From Lutibaculum baratangense AMV1 (lineage in GTDB: Bacteria; Pseudomonadota; Alphaproteobacteria; Rhizobiales; Tepidamorphaceae), in NCBI RefSeq assembly GCF_000496075.1, contig NZ_AWXZ01000015.1, positions 62,001-126,000 on the forward strand: a DNA stretch of 64,000 nt. Reading direction: 5' to 3'. The position numbers and the translations under genes were made by a program. Under the pieces are notes generated by a model, which searched no databases, was not told the DNA's origin, and saw nothing but the letters and a program-made list of their open reading frames with translations. Position 1 is the first letter of the stretch; each line of letters starts with the position of its first letter. Below are positions 41,937 through 50,838 of the stretch, piece by piece.

Positions 41937-41950
41937 TTGATCGACATCAA
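41937..41950 (+). promoter_or_regulatory. FNR/FixK box upstream of ccoN
   Basis: TTGAT-CGAC-ATCAA, a perfect consensus match, 59-73 bases before the ccoN ATG. Class II geometry predicts transcription starting near 41985. This is the expected control site for a cbb3 oxidase operon. Confidence 0.85.
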
Positions 41951-42009
41951 TGCGGCGAACCGCCCGCCGCAGTTCCGTCCACGTGAACAGTTTCACGAGG
42001 TTCGGCAAC

Positions 42010-43662
42010 ATGACGCACGCTCAGGCTGCGAAAAGATTCTCGTGGGACGAGGGCGGGATCATCGCGCTCCTCGGGCTCACGACCCTATTCTGTCTCTTCA
42101 TCGTCGCTAAGACGCATGACAGCGCCTTCGCCTTCCATGGCTGGCTCGGCCTGATCGCCTCGATCGGCGGCATCTTCGCCGTCGTGAACGGCTATCAGAA
42201 CCGCAAGGGCGAGCAGCCCGAGGAGGTCGGCGGCCTCCCCAACTACCAGATGGGGCCGGTCAAGCTCGGAACCTTCTTCTCGGTGTTCTGGGGCATCGCC
42301 GGCTTTGCCGCCGGGCTCTACATCGCGCTCCAGCTCGCCTTCCCTGCGCTGAACCTCGACCTTCCCTGGACGACATTCGGCCGCCTGCGCCCGCTGCACA
42401 CCTCCGCGGTGATCTTCGCGTTCGGCGGCAACGTGCTCATCGCGACCTCCCTCTACGTGGTGCAGCGCACCTGCCGTGCCCGCACGGCCGGCGGCCTGTG
42501 GCCGTGGTTCGTCGTCTGGGGCTACAACTTCTTCATCGTCATCGCGGCGACCGGCTACCTGCTCGGCATCACCCAGTCGAAGGAATATGCCGAGCCCGAG
42601 TGGTACGCCGATCTGTGGCTGACCGTCGTCTGGGTCGCCTACCTCCTCGTCTTCCTCGGCACGATCTGGAAGCGCAAGGAGCCGCACATCTACGTGGCGA
42701 ACTGGTTCTATCTCGCCTTCATCGTCACGATCGCGATGCTGCACATCGTGAACAACCTGACGTTGCCGATCTCGCTCACCGAGCCGAAGTCGTACATCGT
42801 CTGGTCGGGCGTGCAGGACGCGATGACGCAGTGGTGGTACGGCCACAACGCCGTCGGCTTCTTCCTGACCGCCGGCTTCCTCGCCATCATGTATTACTTC
42901 ATCCCGAAGCGGGCGGAGCGGCCGGTTTATTCCTACCGGCTGTCGATCGTCCACTTCTGGTCGCTCATCTTCATCTACATCTGGGCCGGCCCGCACCATC
43001 TGCACTACACGGCCGTGCCGCAATGGGCGCAGACGCTCGGCATGACCTTCTCGATCATGCTGTGGATGCCCTCGTGGGGCGGCATGATCAACGGCCTGAT
43101 GACGCTGTCGGGGGCATGGGACAAGCTGCGCACCGACCCCGTCCTGCGCATGCTCGTCGTCTCGGTCGCCTTCTACGGCATGTCGACCTTCGAAGGCCCG
43201 CTGATGTCGGTGCGGGCGGTGAACTCGCTGTCGCACTACACCGACTGGACGATCGGTCACGTGCATTCCGGCGCTCTCGGCTGGGTCGGCTACATCTCCT
43301 TCGGCGCGCTCTACTGCCTCGTGCCCTGGCTCTGGAACAAGCGCGAGCTCTACTCGCTCAAGCTCGTCGCCTGGCACTTCTGGATCTCGACGATCGGCAT
43401 CGTGCTGTACATCACCTCGATGTGGGTCTCCGGCATCATGCAGGGCCTGATGTGGCGCGCCTACACGAGGCTCGGCTTCCTCGAGTACTCGTTCATCGAG
43501 ACCGTCGAGGCGATGGAGCCCTTCTACGTGATCCGCGCCCTGGGCGGCGCCCTGTTCCTGATCGGCGCGCTGATCATGGCCTACAACCTCTGGATGACGG
43601 TGCGCGTCGGCGAGGAGGCGGAGGAACCCGCCGCCACGCCCGCGCTGCAGCCCGCCGAGTAA
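42010..43662 (+). CDS. ccoN: cbb3-type cytochrome c oxidase subunit I, CcoN
   Basis: The 550-residue catalytic subunit of the high-affinity terminal oxidase, an inner-membrane proton pump reducing oxygen at a heme b3-CuB centre. There are about twelve membrane helices. Metal-ligand histidines appear in [37 protein letters not shown] and the paired [14 protein letters not shown]. The start at 42010 follows GAGG; the frame upstream to 41950 overlaps the FixK box. First gene of ccoNOQP. It is oxygen regulated through the box at 41937. Confidence 0.97.
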   Translation: MTHAQAAKRFSWDEGGIIALLGLTTLFCLFIVAKTHDSAFAFHGWLGLIASIGGIFAVVNGYQNRKGEQPEEVGGLPNYQMGPVKLGTFFSVFWGIAGFAAGLYIALQLAFPALNLDLPWTTFGRLRPLHTSAVIFAFGGNVLIATSLYVVQRTCRARTAGGLWPWFVVWGYNFFIVIAATGYLLGITQSKEYAEPEWYADLWLTVVWVAYLLVFLGTIWKRKEPHIYVANWFYLAFIVTIAMLHIVNNLTLPISLTEPKSYIVWSGVQDAMTQWWYGHNAVGFFLTAGFLAIMYYFIPKRAERPVYSYRLSIVHFWSLIFIYIWAGPHHLHYTAVPQWAQTLGMTFSIMLWMPSWGGMINGLMTLSGAWDKLRTDPVLRMLVVSVAFYGMSTFEGPLMSVRAVNSLSHYTDWTIGHVHSGALGWVGYISFGALYCLVPWLWNKRELYSLKLVAWHFWISTIGIVLYITSMWVSGIMQGLMWRAYTRLGFLEYSFIETVEAMEPFYVIRALGGALFLIGALIMAYNLWMTVRVGEEAEEPAATPALQPAE

Positions 43663-43675
43663 GGAGCATCGGAAG

Positions 43676-44416
43676 ATGTCCGTGTTGAACAAGCACGCCG
43701 TCCTGGAGCGACACTCGATCCTCCTGACGGTGGCGATCCTGATCGCGGTGGCGATCGGCGGTATCGTCGAGCTGGTACCGAATTTCTACCTGAAGTCGAC
43801 GATCGAGGAGGTGGAAGGCATGCGGCCCTACACCCCGCTCGAGCTCGCCGGCCGCAACGTCTACATCCGCGAGGGTTGCTACACCTGCCATTCCCAGCAG
43901 ATCCGCACCCTGCGCGACGAGGTGGAGCGCTACGGCCACTACAGCCTCGCCGCGGAGTCGATGTACGACCATCCGTTCCAGTGGGGCTCCAAGCGGACGG
44001 GGCCCGACCTCGCCCGCGTCGGCGGCAAGTACTCCGACGACTGGCACCGCGACCACCTGATCGACCCGCGCTCGGTGGTGCCCGCTTCGATCATGCCGGC
44101 CTATCCCTTCCTCGCGGAGAAGGAGCTGGACCTGCGCCTCGTCGCCTCGGACCTGAAGGCGAACGCTGCGATCGGCGTACCCTATGACGACCAGATGATC
44201 GAGAATGCGCGGGCCGATCTTCTCGCCCAGCTCGATCCCTTCAGCGCCGGCGCGGACGGGCTGAGGGAGCGCTACGGCGACGTGGCGATGCGTGATTTCG
44301 ACGGCGACCCCAGCCGGGCGACCGAGCTCGACGCGCTCATCGCCTATCTCCAGATGCTGGGCACGCTCGTCGACTTCTCGCTCTATGACAACCAGGCCGA
44401 CGTGAACCTGAGGTGA
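43676..44416 (+). CDS. ccoO: cbb3 oxidase subunit II, CcoO (monoheme cytochrome c)
   Basis: A 246-residue membrane-anchored cytochrome c. The N-terminal helix is [21 protein letters not shown], followed by the heme c site CYTCH at residues 68-72 within [40 protein letters not shown] and the axial-Met region SIMPAYPFL are also present. It accepts electrons from CcoP and passes them to CcoN. It starts 13 bases after ccoN and ends 4 bases before ccoQ. Confidence 0.97.
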   Translation: MSVLNKHAVLERHSILLTVAILIAVAIGGIVELVPNFYLKSTIEEVEGMRPYTPLELAGRNVYIREGCYTCHSQQIRTLRDEVERYGHYSLAAESMYDHPFQWGSKRTGPDLARVGGKYSDDWHRDHLIDPRSVVPASIMPAYPFLAEKELDLRLVASDLKANAAIGVPYDDQMIENARADLLAQLDPFSAGADGLRERYGDVAMRDFDGDPSRATELDALIAYLQMLGTLVDFSLYDNQADVNLR

Positions 44417-44420
44417 CGCG

Positions 44421-44567
44421 ATGTACGAGAGCATGGCGCAGTTCGCGCAGACCTTCGGCCTCGTCTATTTCTTCCTGATCTTCGCCGCCGCCGTCGTCTA
44501 CGCGCTGTGGCCGTCGAACCGGAAAAGGTTCGACGCCGCGGCCGAGATCCCGCTGCGGGAGGAGTGA
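44421..44567 (+). CDS. ccoQ: cbb3 oxidase subunit CcoQ
   Basis: A 48-residue single-helix subunit: MYESMAQFAQTFG, then LVYFFLIFAAAVVYALWPSN, then a charged tail. It lies exactly where ccoQ belongs, 4 bases after ccoO and 5 bases before ccoP. CcoQ stabilises the assembled oxidase. The YALWPSNRKRFDAAA motif is the family hallmark. Confidence 0.93.
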   Translation: MYESMAQFAQTFGLVYFFLIFAAAVVYALWPSNRKRFDAAAEIPLREE

Positions 44568-44572
44568 GTCAA

Positions 44573-45445
44573 ATGGCACACGACAAGCAAGTCGACGACG
44601 TCTCCGGCGTCGAGATGACCGGCCACGAGTGGGACGGGCTTCGCGAACTGAACAACCCGCTGCCGCGCTGGTGGCTCTGGACCTTCTACGTCACCTGCGC
44701 CTGGGCGGTCGTCTACTGGGTTCTCATGCCCTCGTGGCCGCTCCTCGACGATTATCTTCGCGGCGTACGGGGGCACTCGCAGCGCGCCGTCGTGATGGAG
44801 GAGGTCGCAGCCCTCCAGGCGCAGCGCGCGACGGCGGGGGCGGGCCTTCAGGAGGTCTCGCTGGAGGAGATCCAGCAGACGCCCGATCTCCTGCAGTTCG
44901 CCATGGCGAACGGCGCCGCCGCCTTCGGCGACAACTGCGCCGCCTGCCACGGCTCCGGCGGCCAGGGCGCGACCGGCTACCCGAACCTCAACGACGACGT
45001 CTGGCTCTGGGGCGGAACGCTCGACGAGATCCACCAGACGCTCCTCTACGGCATCCGGGCCGAACACGACGAGACGCGTATGGGGGACATGCCCGCCTTC
45101 GGCCGCGACGGTATCCTGAACCGCCAGGAGATCAGGGCGACCGCCAACCATGTCCTGACGCTCTCGGGGCAGGAGCCGGAGGAGGGGGCGGACCTGGCGC
45201 TCGGCGAAGAGCTGTTCGTGAACAACTGCGCGGCCTGTCACGGCGAGAGCGGCGAGGGCATGAGGGAGCTCGGCTCCGCCAACCTCGCGGACCACGAGTG
45301 GCTCTACGGCGGCAGCCTCCAGGCGGTCATGGCCTCGATCGACCAGGGGCGGGCAGGCGTGATGCCGGCCTGGGACGCGCGCCTCGACCCCGTCACCATC
45401 AAGTCGCTCGCCGTCTACGTCCACGCGCTTGGCGGCGGCGAGTGA
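44573..45445 (+). CDS. ccoP: cbb3 oxidase subunit III, CcoP (diheme cytochrome c)
   Basis: A 290-residue membrane-anchored diheme cytochrome c, the electron entry point of the oxidase. The N-terminal region has the family motif HEWDGLRELNNPLPRWWLWTFY, followed by the membrane helix. Two heme c sites of form CAACH are at residues 122-126 and 219-223, with methionine-ligand regions MGDMPAF and GVMPAWDARL. The ATG at 44573 lies 5 bases after ccoQ. Last gene of the operon; a hairpin terminator follows at 45499-45525. Confidence 0.97.
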   Translation: MAHDKQVDDVSGVEMTGHEWDGLRELNNPLPRWWLWTFYVTCAWAVVYWVLMPSWPLLDDYLRGVRGHSQRAVVMEEVAALQAQRATAGAGLQEVSLEEIQQTPDLLQFAMANGAAAFGDNCAACHGSGGQGATGYPNLNDDVWLWGGTLDEIHQTLLYGIRAEHDETRMGDMPAFGRDGILNRQEIRATANHVLTLSGQEPEEGADLALGEELFVNNCAACHGESGEGMRELGSANLADHEWLYGGSLQAVMASIDQGRAGVMPAWDARLDPVTIKSLAVYVHALGGGE

Positions 45446-45498
45446 AGCTCGGGTCGGCATAGCGGGAGGGCGAAACGCCGGCTCTCGCCCGACAGCAT

Positions 45499-45525
45499 GG
45501 CGCAGCACCGACGAGGTGCTGCGCC
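45499..45525 (+). terminator. Terminator after ccoNOQP
   Basis: A perfect 11-bp stem GGCGCAGCACC / GGTGCTGCGCC with a 5-base loop (GACGA), followed by TTCATCC. It lies 54 bases after ccoP and just before the FixK-type box of fixG, so it separates the two operons. Confidence 0.7.
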
Positions 45526-45533
45526 TTCATCCG

Positions 45534-45547
45534 TTGACGGCGATCAA
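45534..45547 (+). promoter_or_regulatory. FNR/FixK-type box upstream of fixG
   Basis: TTGAC-GGCG-ATCAA, one mismatch from consensus. The predicted start of transcription near 45582 leaves only 10 bases before the ATG at 45592 but 40 before the ATG at 45622, supporting the latter as the fixG start. Confidence 0.78.
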
Positions 45548-45621
45548 TCACATGCGCCTCCGGCAGCGCTAGGGTCCCACGGTCCTCCCCGATGGGGGGC
45601 AACACGACAAGGGACAAGACG

Positions 45622-47088
45622 ATGCGCGCCGACACCACGACCGGCGGTGCGGGTGGCGGTGACGCCCAGCTCTACGCGCCCCGCAAGAAGGTCTACCCCC
45701 AGAAGGTCTCCGGACGCCTGCGGACCATCAAGTGGTCCGTGATGGTGTTCGCGCTGGGCGTCTACTACTTCCTGCCCTTCGTGCGCTGGGACCGGGGCCC
45801 GAACGCGCCGGACCAGGCGGTGCTGATCGATTTCCCGAGCCGGCGCTTCTACTTCTTCTTTGTCGAGATCTGGCCGCAGGAGGTCTACTACCTGACGGGC
45901 CTCCTGATCCTCGCCGCGATGGCGCTGTTCCTCATGAACGCCGTGGCGGGCCGGGTCTGGTGCGGCTATCTGTGCCCGCAGACCGTGTGGACCGACCTGT
46001 TCTACGCCGTGGAGCGCCTCGTGGAAGGCGACAGGCGCGAGCGCATGAAGGCCGACAAGGGCGGCTGGACACCGAAGCTCGTGGGCGAGAAGGTCGCCAA
46101 GCACACGCTCTGGCTCCTGATCGCGTGGTGGACGGGCGGCGCGTGGGTCCTCTACTTCGCCGACGCCCCCACACTCGTCCGCGATCTCGCGACCTTCCAG
46201 GCCTCCTGGACGGCCTATCTCTGGATCGGCATCCTGACCGGCACGACCTACCTCCTTGCGGGTTTCGCGCGGGAGCAGGTGTGTACATACATGTGCCCCT
46301 GGCCCCGCATCCAGGCGGCCCTGACCGACGAGTGGGCGCTCAACGTCACCTATCGCCACGACCGCGGCGAGCCGCGCATGTCGGTGAAGGAGGCGGAGCG
46401 GGCGAGGGGCGTGGGCCAACCGGCCGGCGACTGCATCGACTGCTATCAGTGCGTGGCGGTGTGTCCGACGGGCATCGACATCCGCGACGGCCTGCAGCTC
46501 GAGTGCATCCAGTGCGGCCTCTGCATCGACGCCTGCGACACCGTCATGGAAAAGATCGGCCGGCCGCGCGGCCTGATCGCCTACGATACGGACATCAACA
46601 TCGCCCGCCGCCAGGAAGGCAAGGAGCCCGTCTACCGCTTCGTCCGCGCGCGCACGATCATCTATGCCGTCATCATCGTCGGCGTCGCCGCCCTCATGGG
46701 AATCTCGCTATGGAACCGCGAGACGGCCGGGATCAGCGTGCTGCACGACCGCAACCCGCTCTTCGTCGAGCTCTCGGACGGCGGAATCCGCAACGGCTAC
46801 ACGATCCGGCTCATCAACAAGGAGCGCGAGCCGCGCGACTTCACCGTCGGTGTCGACGGGTTGCCCGGCGCCAGCATCGACGCGATCGGGATCGCCAGGA
46901 CGGAGGGGAACCTCCCCGTCGTCACCGTCGGGCCCGATACCACCCGCGAGGTGCGCGTCCTGGTCGTGGCTCCCGACGCGGCCGCGCTGTCCGGCTCGAC
47001 CAGTGTCACCTTCACCATCACAGATCTCGCTACCGGAAACACGGATGTCGCACATGACTTCTTCCGCGCACCTGGCGGAGCCGAATAA
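45622..47088 (+). CDS. fixG: Cytochrome oxidase accessory protein FixG/CcoG
   Basis: A 488-residue membrane iron-sulfur protein that reduces copper for delivery to the cbb3 oxidase. Redox cysteine pairs are in the membrane part (RVWCGYLCPQ at 111-120 and CTYMCPWPRIQ at 221-231). A ferredoxin-type double cluster follows (C271-x2-C-x2-C-x3-C and C295-x2-C-x2-C-x3-C). Five or so membrane helices and a C-terminal periplasmic beta-domain (GYTIRLINKEREPRDFTVGVDG) complete it. I prefer the ATG at 45622, which has GGGA upstream, over that at 45592. FixH overlaps its end by 35 bases. Confidence 0.95.
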   Translation: MRADTTTGGAGGGDAQLYAPRKKVYPQKVSGRLRTIKWSVMVFALGVYYFLPFVRWDRGPNAPDQAVLIDFPSRRFYFFFVEIWPQEVYYLTGLLILAAMALFLMNAVAGRVWCGYLCPQTVWTDLFYAVERLVEGDRRERMKADKGGWTPKLVGEKVAKHTLWLLIAWWTGGAWVLYFADAPTLVRDLATFQASWTAYLWIGILTGTTYLLAGFAREQVCTYMCPWPRIQAALTDEWALNVTYRHDRGEPRMSVKEAERARGVGQPAGDCIDCYQCVAVCPTGIDIRDGLQLECIQCGLCIDACDTVMEKIGRPRGLIAYDTDINIARRQEGKEPVYRFVRARTIIYAVIIVGVAALMGISLWNRETAGISVLHDRNPLFVELSDGGIRNGYTIRLINKEREPRDFTVGVDGLPGASIDAIGIARTEGNLPVVTVGPDTTREVRVLVVAPDAAALSGSTSVTFTITDLATGNTDVAHDFFRAPGGAE

Positions 47089-47572
47089 GGGCGGCCGCGG
47101 CCGCGTCACCGGCCGCACCGTCGTCCTCTCCCTCGTGGGGTTCTTCGCCGTCATCTTCTTGGCCAACGGCGCGCTCGTCTATCTCGCGATGGCGAGTTGG
47201 AACGGCGTCGAGACCGGCAGCGCCTACAAGGACGGCGCCCACTTCCCGAAGGAGATCGCCGCGGCGGAGGCGCAGGCCGAACGCGGCTGGCACGTCGCCG
47301 CCGACCTCGCCCGCAGCGGCGACGGAGCGACGATCGACGTCAGCCTGCGCGATCGCGACGGCCGGCCCCTGCCGGGCCTGACCGTGACGGCCCGGCTCGA
47401 GCGGCCGTCGCACGACCGCGCCGATACGAGCCTCGTCCTGTCCGAGACGGAGGCGGGTCGGTATGTCGGCCGGTTCGCCGCTCTCGAGAGCGGCAAGTGG
47501 CATCTGAGGCTCGATGCCGGACGCGGCGAGGAGCGGCTCTACCGCTCGCTCAACCGGCTGAGCCTGGAGTAG
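47054..47572 (+). CDS. fixH: FixH/CcoH assembly protein
   Basis: A 172-residue single-helix inner-membrane protein needed for cbb3 oxidase assembly. The membrane anchor is VVLSLVGFFAVIFLANGALVYLAM, followed by the family segment SWNGVETGSAYKDGAHFPKEIAAAEAQAERGW. A periplasmic beta-sandwich (LRDRDGRPLPGLTVTARLERP) closes it. The ATG at 47054 lies within the 3' end of fixG, and fixI starts 3 bases after its stop. Confidence 0.93.
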   Translation: MTSSAHLAEPNKGGRGRVTGRTVVLSLVGFFAVIFLANGALVYLAMASWNGVETGSAYKDGAHFPKEIAAAEAQAERGWHVAADLARSGDGATIDVSLRDRDGRPLPGLTVTARLERPSHDRADTSLVLSETEAGRYVGRFAALESGKWHLRLDAGRGEERLYRSLNRLSLE

Positions 47573-47575
47573 GCA

Positions 47576-49765
47576 ATGGGCAAGCACCAACGCGACCTCG
47601 ACAATTTCGTCACGCCCCTGCCGGGCGGCCTCGCCCATCTCGACCTCGCCGTCGAGGGCGTCCGCTGCGCGGGCTGCATGGCGAAGATCGAGAAGGGCCT
47701 CGGCGAGGTGCCGGGCATCGAGCGGGCACGGCTGAACTTCTCCTCCAAGCGGCTCGCCGTCGACTGGCGGGCCGGCGAGGTGGCGCCGGGCGACATCCTC
47801 GACAGGCTCGAGGCGCTGGGGTTCTCGGCCTATCCGTTCGATCCCGGCGCACGCCGCGAGGCGGAGGCGGAGGAATCCCGCCGGCTCCTGAAGGCCGTCG
47901 CGGTTTCGGGCTTCGCCGCCGCCAACATCATGCTGCTGTCGGTGTCGGTCTGGTCCGGCAACGCGACCGACATCGAGCCTGAGACGCGCGACCTCTTCCA
48001 CTGGGTCTCGGCGTTGATCGCCATTCCCACGGTCGGCTACGCCGGCCAGACCTTCTTCCGCTCGGCGGCCGCCGCGCTGAAGGCGGGCCGGGTGAACATG
48101 GACGTGCCGATCTCGATCGGCGTGATCCTCGCGCTGTCGCTGTCGCTGTTCGAGACCTTCACCGGCGGCCGCCACGCCTATTTCGACGCGGCGACCATGC
48201 TCCTCTTCTTCCTCCTGATCGGGCGGTGGCTCGACGTCGACATGCGTCGCCGGACCCGCGCCCAGGCGGAGAACCTCGCCGCGCTGAAGGGCGAGAGCGC
48301 GCTGCAGCTCCTGCCCGACGGGGAGATGCGGCGGGTTCCCCTGTCGGCACTGGCCGCGGGCGACCGGGTCCTCGTGGCGGCGGGCGACCGGATCTCGGTC
48401 GACGGTACCGTCGAGAGCGGCCGGTCCGAGTTCGACCGCAGCCTCGTCACCGGCGAGACGGCTTACGAGGAGGTCGCCGAGGGTGGGCAGGTCCATGCCG
48501 GCACCCTGAATATCGGCGGCGCGCTCGTCGTCAGGGTGACGGCGGCGTCCGAGGGCACGCTGCTCGACGAGGTGAACGGCCTCCTCGAGAAGGCCGAGGC
48601 TGCCCGCTCGAGCCGCCTCGCGCTCGCCGACCGGGCAGCCAAGCTCTACGCGCCGATGGTGCATTCCACCGCCGCGCTCACCTTCCTCGGCTGGATGCTG
48701 GCCGGCGCGGGCTGGCAGGAGGCCCTGACGACGGCGATCGCCGTCCTCATCATCACCTGCCCGTGCGCGCTGGCGCTTGCCGTGCCGGCGGTGCAGGTGG
48801 TCGCGAGCGGCCTCATGTTCCGCGCCGGCGTTCTCCTCAACGACGGCAGCGCCATCGAGCGGCTGGCCGACGTCACCACGGTCGTCTTCGACAAGACCGG
48901 CACGCTCACCCTCCCGTCGCCGGCGCTGGTCGAGGGCCAGGACATTCCCGGCGAAATCATTCAGCGCGCCGCGCGGCTCGCGAGGTCGAGCCGCCATCCG
49001 CTCGCCGAGGCGCTTCAGCCGCTCTATCAGGGCGAGCCCTTCGCTGGTGCGCGCGAGCACCGGGGGCAGGGCGTCGAGGCGACCCTCGCCGACGTGACGA
49101 TGCGGCTCGGCAGCGCGACGTTCTGCGGGGTGCCCCAGCCCGAAGTGGAGCATGTGGCCGACGGCGGGCACTCGATCGTCTGGTACCGTGAGGGCGACGG
49201 CCCGGCATGGCCGATTCGGATCGGGCAGACGCTCCGGCCCGACGCCGTCGAGACGATCGAGGCTCTGAAGGATCGGGGGCTGCGGGTGGTCGTGCTTTCG
49301 GGTGACCGTCACGCGGCCGTCTCGGCGGTGGCGGACGAGCTCGAGATCGACACCTATTTCGCGGGCCTCACGCCGACCGAGAAGGTGGGCCTCCTCGACG
49401 ACATGAAGCGTTCGGGCCAGCACGTGCTGATGGTCGGTGACGGGTTGAACGACGCGCCGGCGCTAGCCGCGGCGCACGTGTCTATGTCGCCCGTCTCGGC
49501 CGTGCATCTGTCGCAGGCCGCGGCGGACGCGATCTTCCTCGGGGACAGGCTCGTGCCCGTGTTGCGCGCGCTGAGGATCAGCGGCATCGCGCGCCGCGCG
49601 ATGAGCCAGAACCTCGCCTTCTCGGCGCTCTACAACGTGTTCGCCATTCCGGTGGCGGTGGCCGGCTTCGTGACCCCGCTGCTGGCGGCGGTGGCCATGT
49701 CGCTGTCGTCGATCACCGTGACGCTCAACGCGCTGCGGCTGCGCTACGCAGCCAGGAAGGTCTGA
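47576..49765 (+). CDS. fixI: Copper-translocating P-type ATPase FixI/CcoI
   Basis: A 729-residue P1B-type copper pump that exports Cu(I) for insertion into the cbb3 oxidase. The N-terminal heavy-metal domain has CAGC at residues 31-34. The transport motif CPC is at 395-397 (ITCPCALALAVP). The actuator TGE is at 292-294, phosphorylation motif DKTGT at 439-443 and HP motif in SSRHPLAEAL; GDGLNDAPAL closes the P-domain. Eight membrane helices as expected. It starts 3 bases after fixH; fixS follows by 3 bases. Confidence 0.97.
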   Translation: MGKHQRDLDNFVTPLPGGLAHLDLAVEGVRCAGCMAKIEKGLGEVPGIERARLNFSSKRLAVDWRAGEVAPGDILDRLEALGFSAYPFDPGARREAEAEESRRLLKAVAVSGFAAANIMLLSVSVWSGNATDIEPETRDLFHWVSALIAIPTVGYAGQTFFRSAAAALKAGRVNMDVPISIGVILALSLSLFETFTGGRHAYFDAATMLLFFLLIGRWLDVDMRRRTRAQAENLAALKGESALQLLPDGEMRRVPLSALAAGDRVLVAAGDRISVDGTVESGRSEFDRSLVTGETAYEEVAEGGQVHAGTLNIGGALVVRVTAASEGTLLDEVNGLLEKAEAARSSRLALADRAAKLYAPMVHSTAALTFLGWMLAGAGWQEALTTAIAVLIITCPCALALAVPAVQVVASGLMFRAGVLLNDGSAIERLADVTTVVFDKTGTLTLPSPALVEGQDIPGEIIQRAARLARSSRHPLAEALQPLYQGEPFAGAREHRGQGVEATLADVTMRLGSATFCGVPQPEVEHVADGGHSIVWYREGDGPAWPIRIGQTLRPDAVETIEALKDRGLRVVVLSGDRHAAVSAVADELEIDTYFAGLTPTEKVGLLDDMKRSGQHVLMVGDGLNDAPALAAAHVSMSPVSAVHLSQAAADAIFLGDRLVPVLRALRISGIARRAMSQNLAFSALYNVFAIPVAVAGFVTPLLAAVAMSLSSITVTLNALRLRYAARKV

Positions 49766-49768
49766 GAC

Positions 49769-49939
49769 ATGGAAGCCCTGTTCTTCCTCATCCCGGTTGC
49801 GCTGGGGCTCGGCCTCGCCGGTCTCGCCGCATTCCTGTGGTCGCTCAAGTCGCGTCAGTTCGACGACCTCGACGGTGCGGCCTGGCGGGCGATCATGGAC
49901 GACGACGTCGCTCCGCCGCACCGCCGCCACGGCGGATGA
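49769..49939 (+). CDS. fixS: cbb3 oxidase maturation protein FixS/CcoS
   Basis: A 56-residue protein with one membrane helix (ALFFLIPVALGLGLAGLAAFLWSLKS) followed by QFDDLDGAAWRAIMDDD. The W-S-x-K-S-x-Q-F-D-D-L-D-G motif is diagnostic of FixS/CcoS. It is required for cofactor insertion in cbb3 oxidase. It closes the fixGHIS operon, 3 bases after fixI. Confidence 0.93.
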   Translation: MEALFFLIPVALGLGLAGLAAFLWSLKSRQFDDLDGAAWRAIMDDDVAPPHRRHGG

Positions 49940-49952
49940 GCTCCTCGATCCG

Positions 49953-50525
49953 TCAGGGGTGAGGGGAGGCGTTCGCCCGGCTCGGGCGCTTTCCTCCGGC
50001 CTCTGCCGCTGGCGGAGGCTGAGGAGGCGCATTCGGCGAGGCCGTGGCTGAGGCAGTCAGCGCGGCGACACGGTTGCCCCTGGGATAGTCGGCGACATAC
50101 CGCACGCAGTCGTCGATGACCGGCTCGCACAGTGTGTCGCGACCGCTGGCGGTGTCGTTGTTGCCGGCATAGGCGATCCGGCTGACGCGGCCGTCGACGA
50201 ACAGGAACTGCACGCTGCAGGTGCCGCCCGACGAGTAGTTCATCGACGTGTTGGCGATCCCGTAGAGCACGGGCGTCGACACGGCGAGATTGTTGCCGGT
50301 GGTCTTGAACCTGTAGCTCCAGATCTCCGATCCTTCGTTCGCCTGCTTCTGGTCGGGGAAGCCTGCGCACAGGGTGACGTCCTGCTCGCTGAGGCCGAGG
50401 AGCATCGTCTTGGCGTCGTCGACCATGGAGAATCGCTGCGGCACGGCGCAGCCGCCGACGACGCCGGTCGCGACGAGGCAGCCTATGGCCGCAAGTGCCC
50501 GTTTCTCGCGAATTCGCACCTTCAT
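49953..50525 (-). CDS. Putative lipoprotein, BamE/SmpA-like fold
   Basis: A 190-residue exported protein. The signal sequence KRALAAIGCLVATGVVGGCAVPQ ends in a plausible but non-ideal lipobox (VGGC). The segment DDAKTMLLGLSEQDVTLCAGFPDQKQANEGSEIWSYRF resembles small outer-membrane lipoproteins of the BamE/SmpA type, where a short helix precedes a W-S-Y strand. A strand pair FLFVDGRVSRIAYAG follows. The C-terminus is a Pro/Ala-rich tail. The ATG at 50525 is where the signal peptide begins; the frame is open to 50624. It is convergent with fixS, 13 bases apart. Function unknown. Confidence 0.68.
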   Translation of the reverse strand: MKVRIREKRALAAIGCLVATGVVGGCAVPQRFSMVDDAKTMLLGLSEQDVTLCAGFPDQKQANEGSEIWSYRFKTTGNNLAVSTPVLYGIANTSMNYSSGGTCSVQFLFVDGRVSRIAYAGNNDTASGRDTLCEPVIDDCVRYVADYPRGNRVAALTASATASPNAPPQPPPAAEAGGKRPSRANASPHP

Positions 50526-50838
50526 GGGGTCGTTCTCCGAAATCTCGAACGACGTCTCGACCGGCAGGTGCGCATGAGCGCCGGTTTGCGTGCCGACCGG
50601 GAGCTTCCGTTTGCACTGCAGCATAACGGCGGCGAGCCGTCATGTTTCCATGTCCACCTTGCTCCTAACCTCCGGATCTGGCGGCAATGAGATGGCACAG
50701 CCGGTCTCGCGGGTCGATTTGCGCCGCAAGCCGAAGATTCCCTCTTGTGCCGACGTGGGGATCTGGGGGAAGTAGGGGAAACTCGACTTTGAGGCGCAGG
50801 ATGGGCGACGCCATCCGCGCCCGCCGCAGGTCCATCCG
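50526..50838. other. 313-base intergenic stretch with no recognised element
   Basis: This gap separates the divergent lipoprotein and ABC exporter genes. I see no FixK box, riboswitch, strong hairpin or small gene here. It should contain both promoters, but no convincing -35/-10 pair stands out. Confidence 0.5.

Noticed and set aside
42085-43692. A 535-codon open frame antisense to ccoN
   Set aside because: Low-complexity His/Arg/Asp/Glu-rich translation, a typical mirror of a membrane protein in GC-rich DNA.
45592-45621. Upstream ATG at 45592 as the fixG start
   Set aside because: No ribosome site, and it would lie only about 10 bases from the transcription start expected from the FixK box; the ATG at 45622 fits better.
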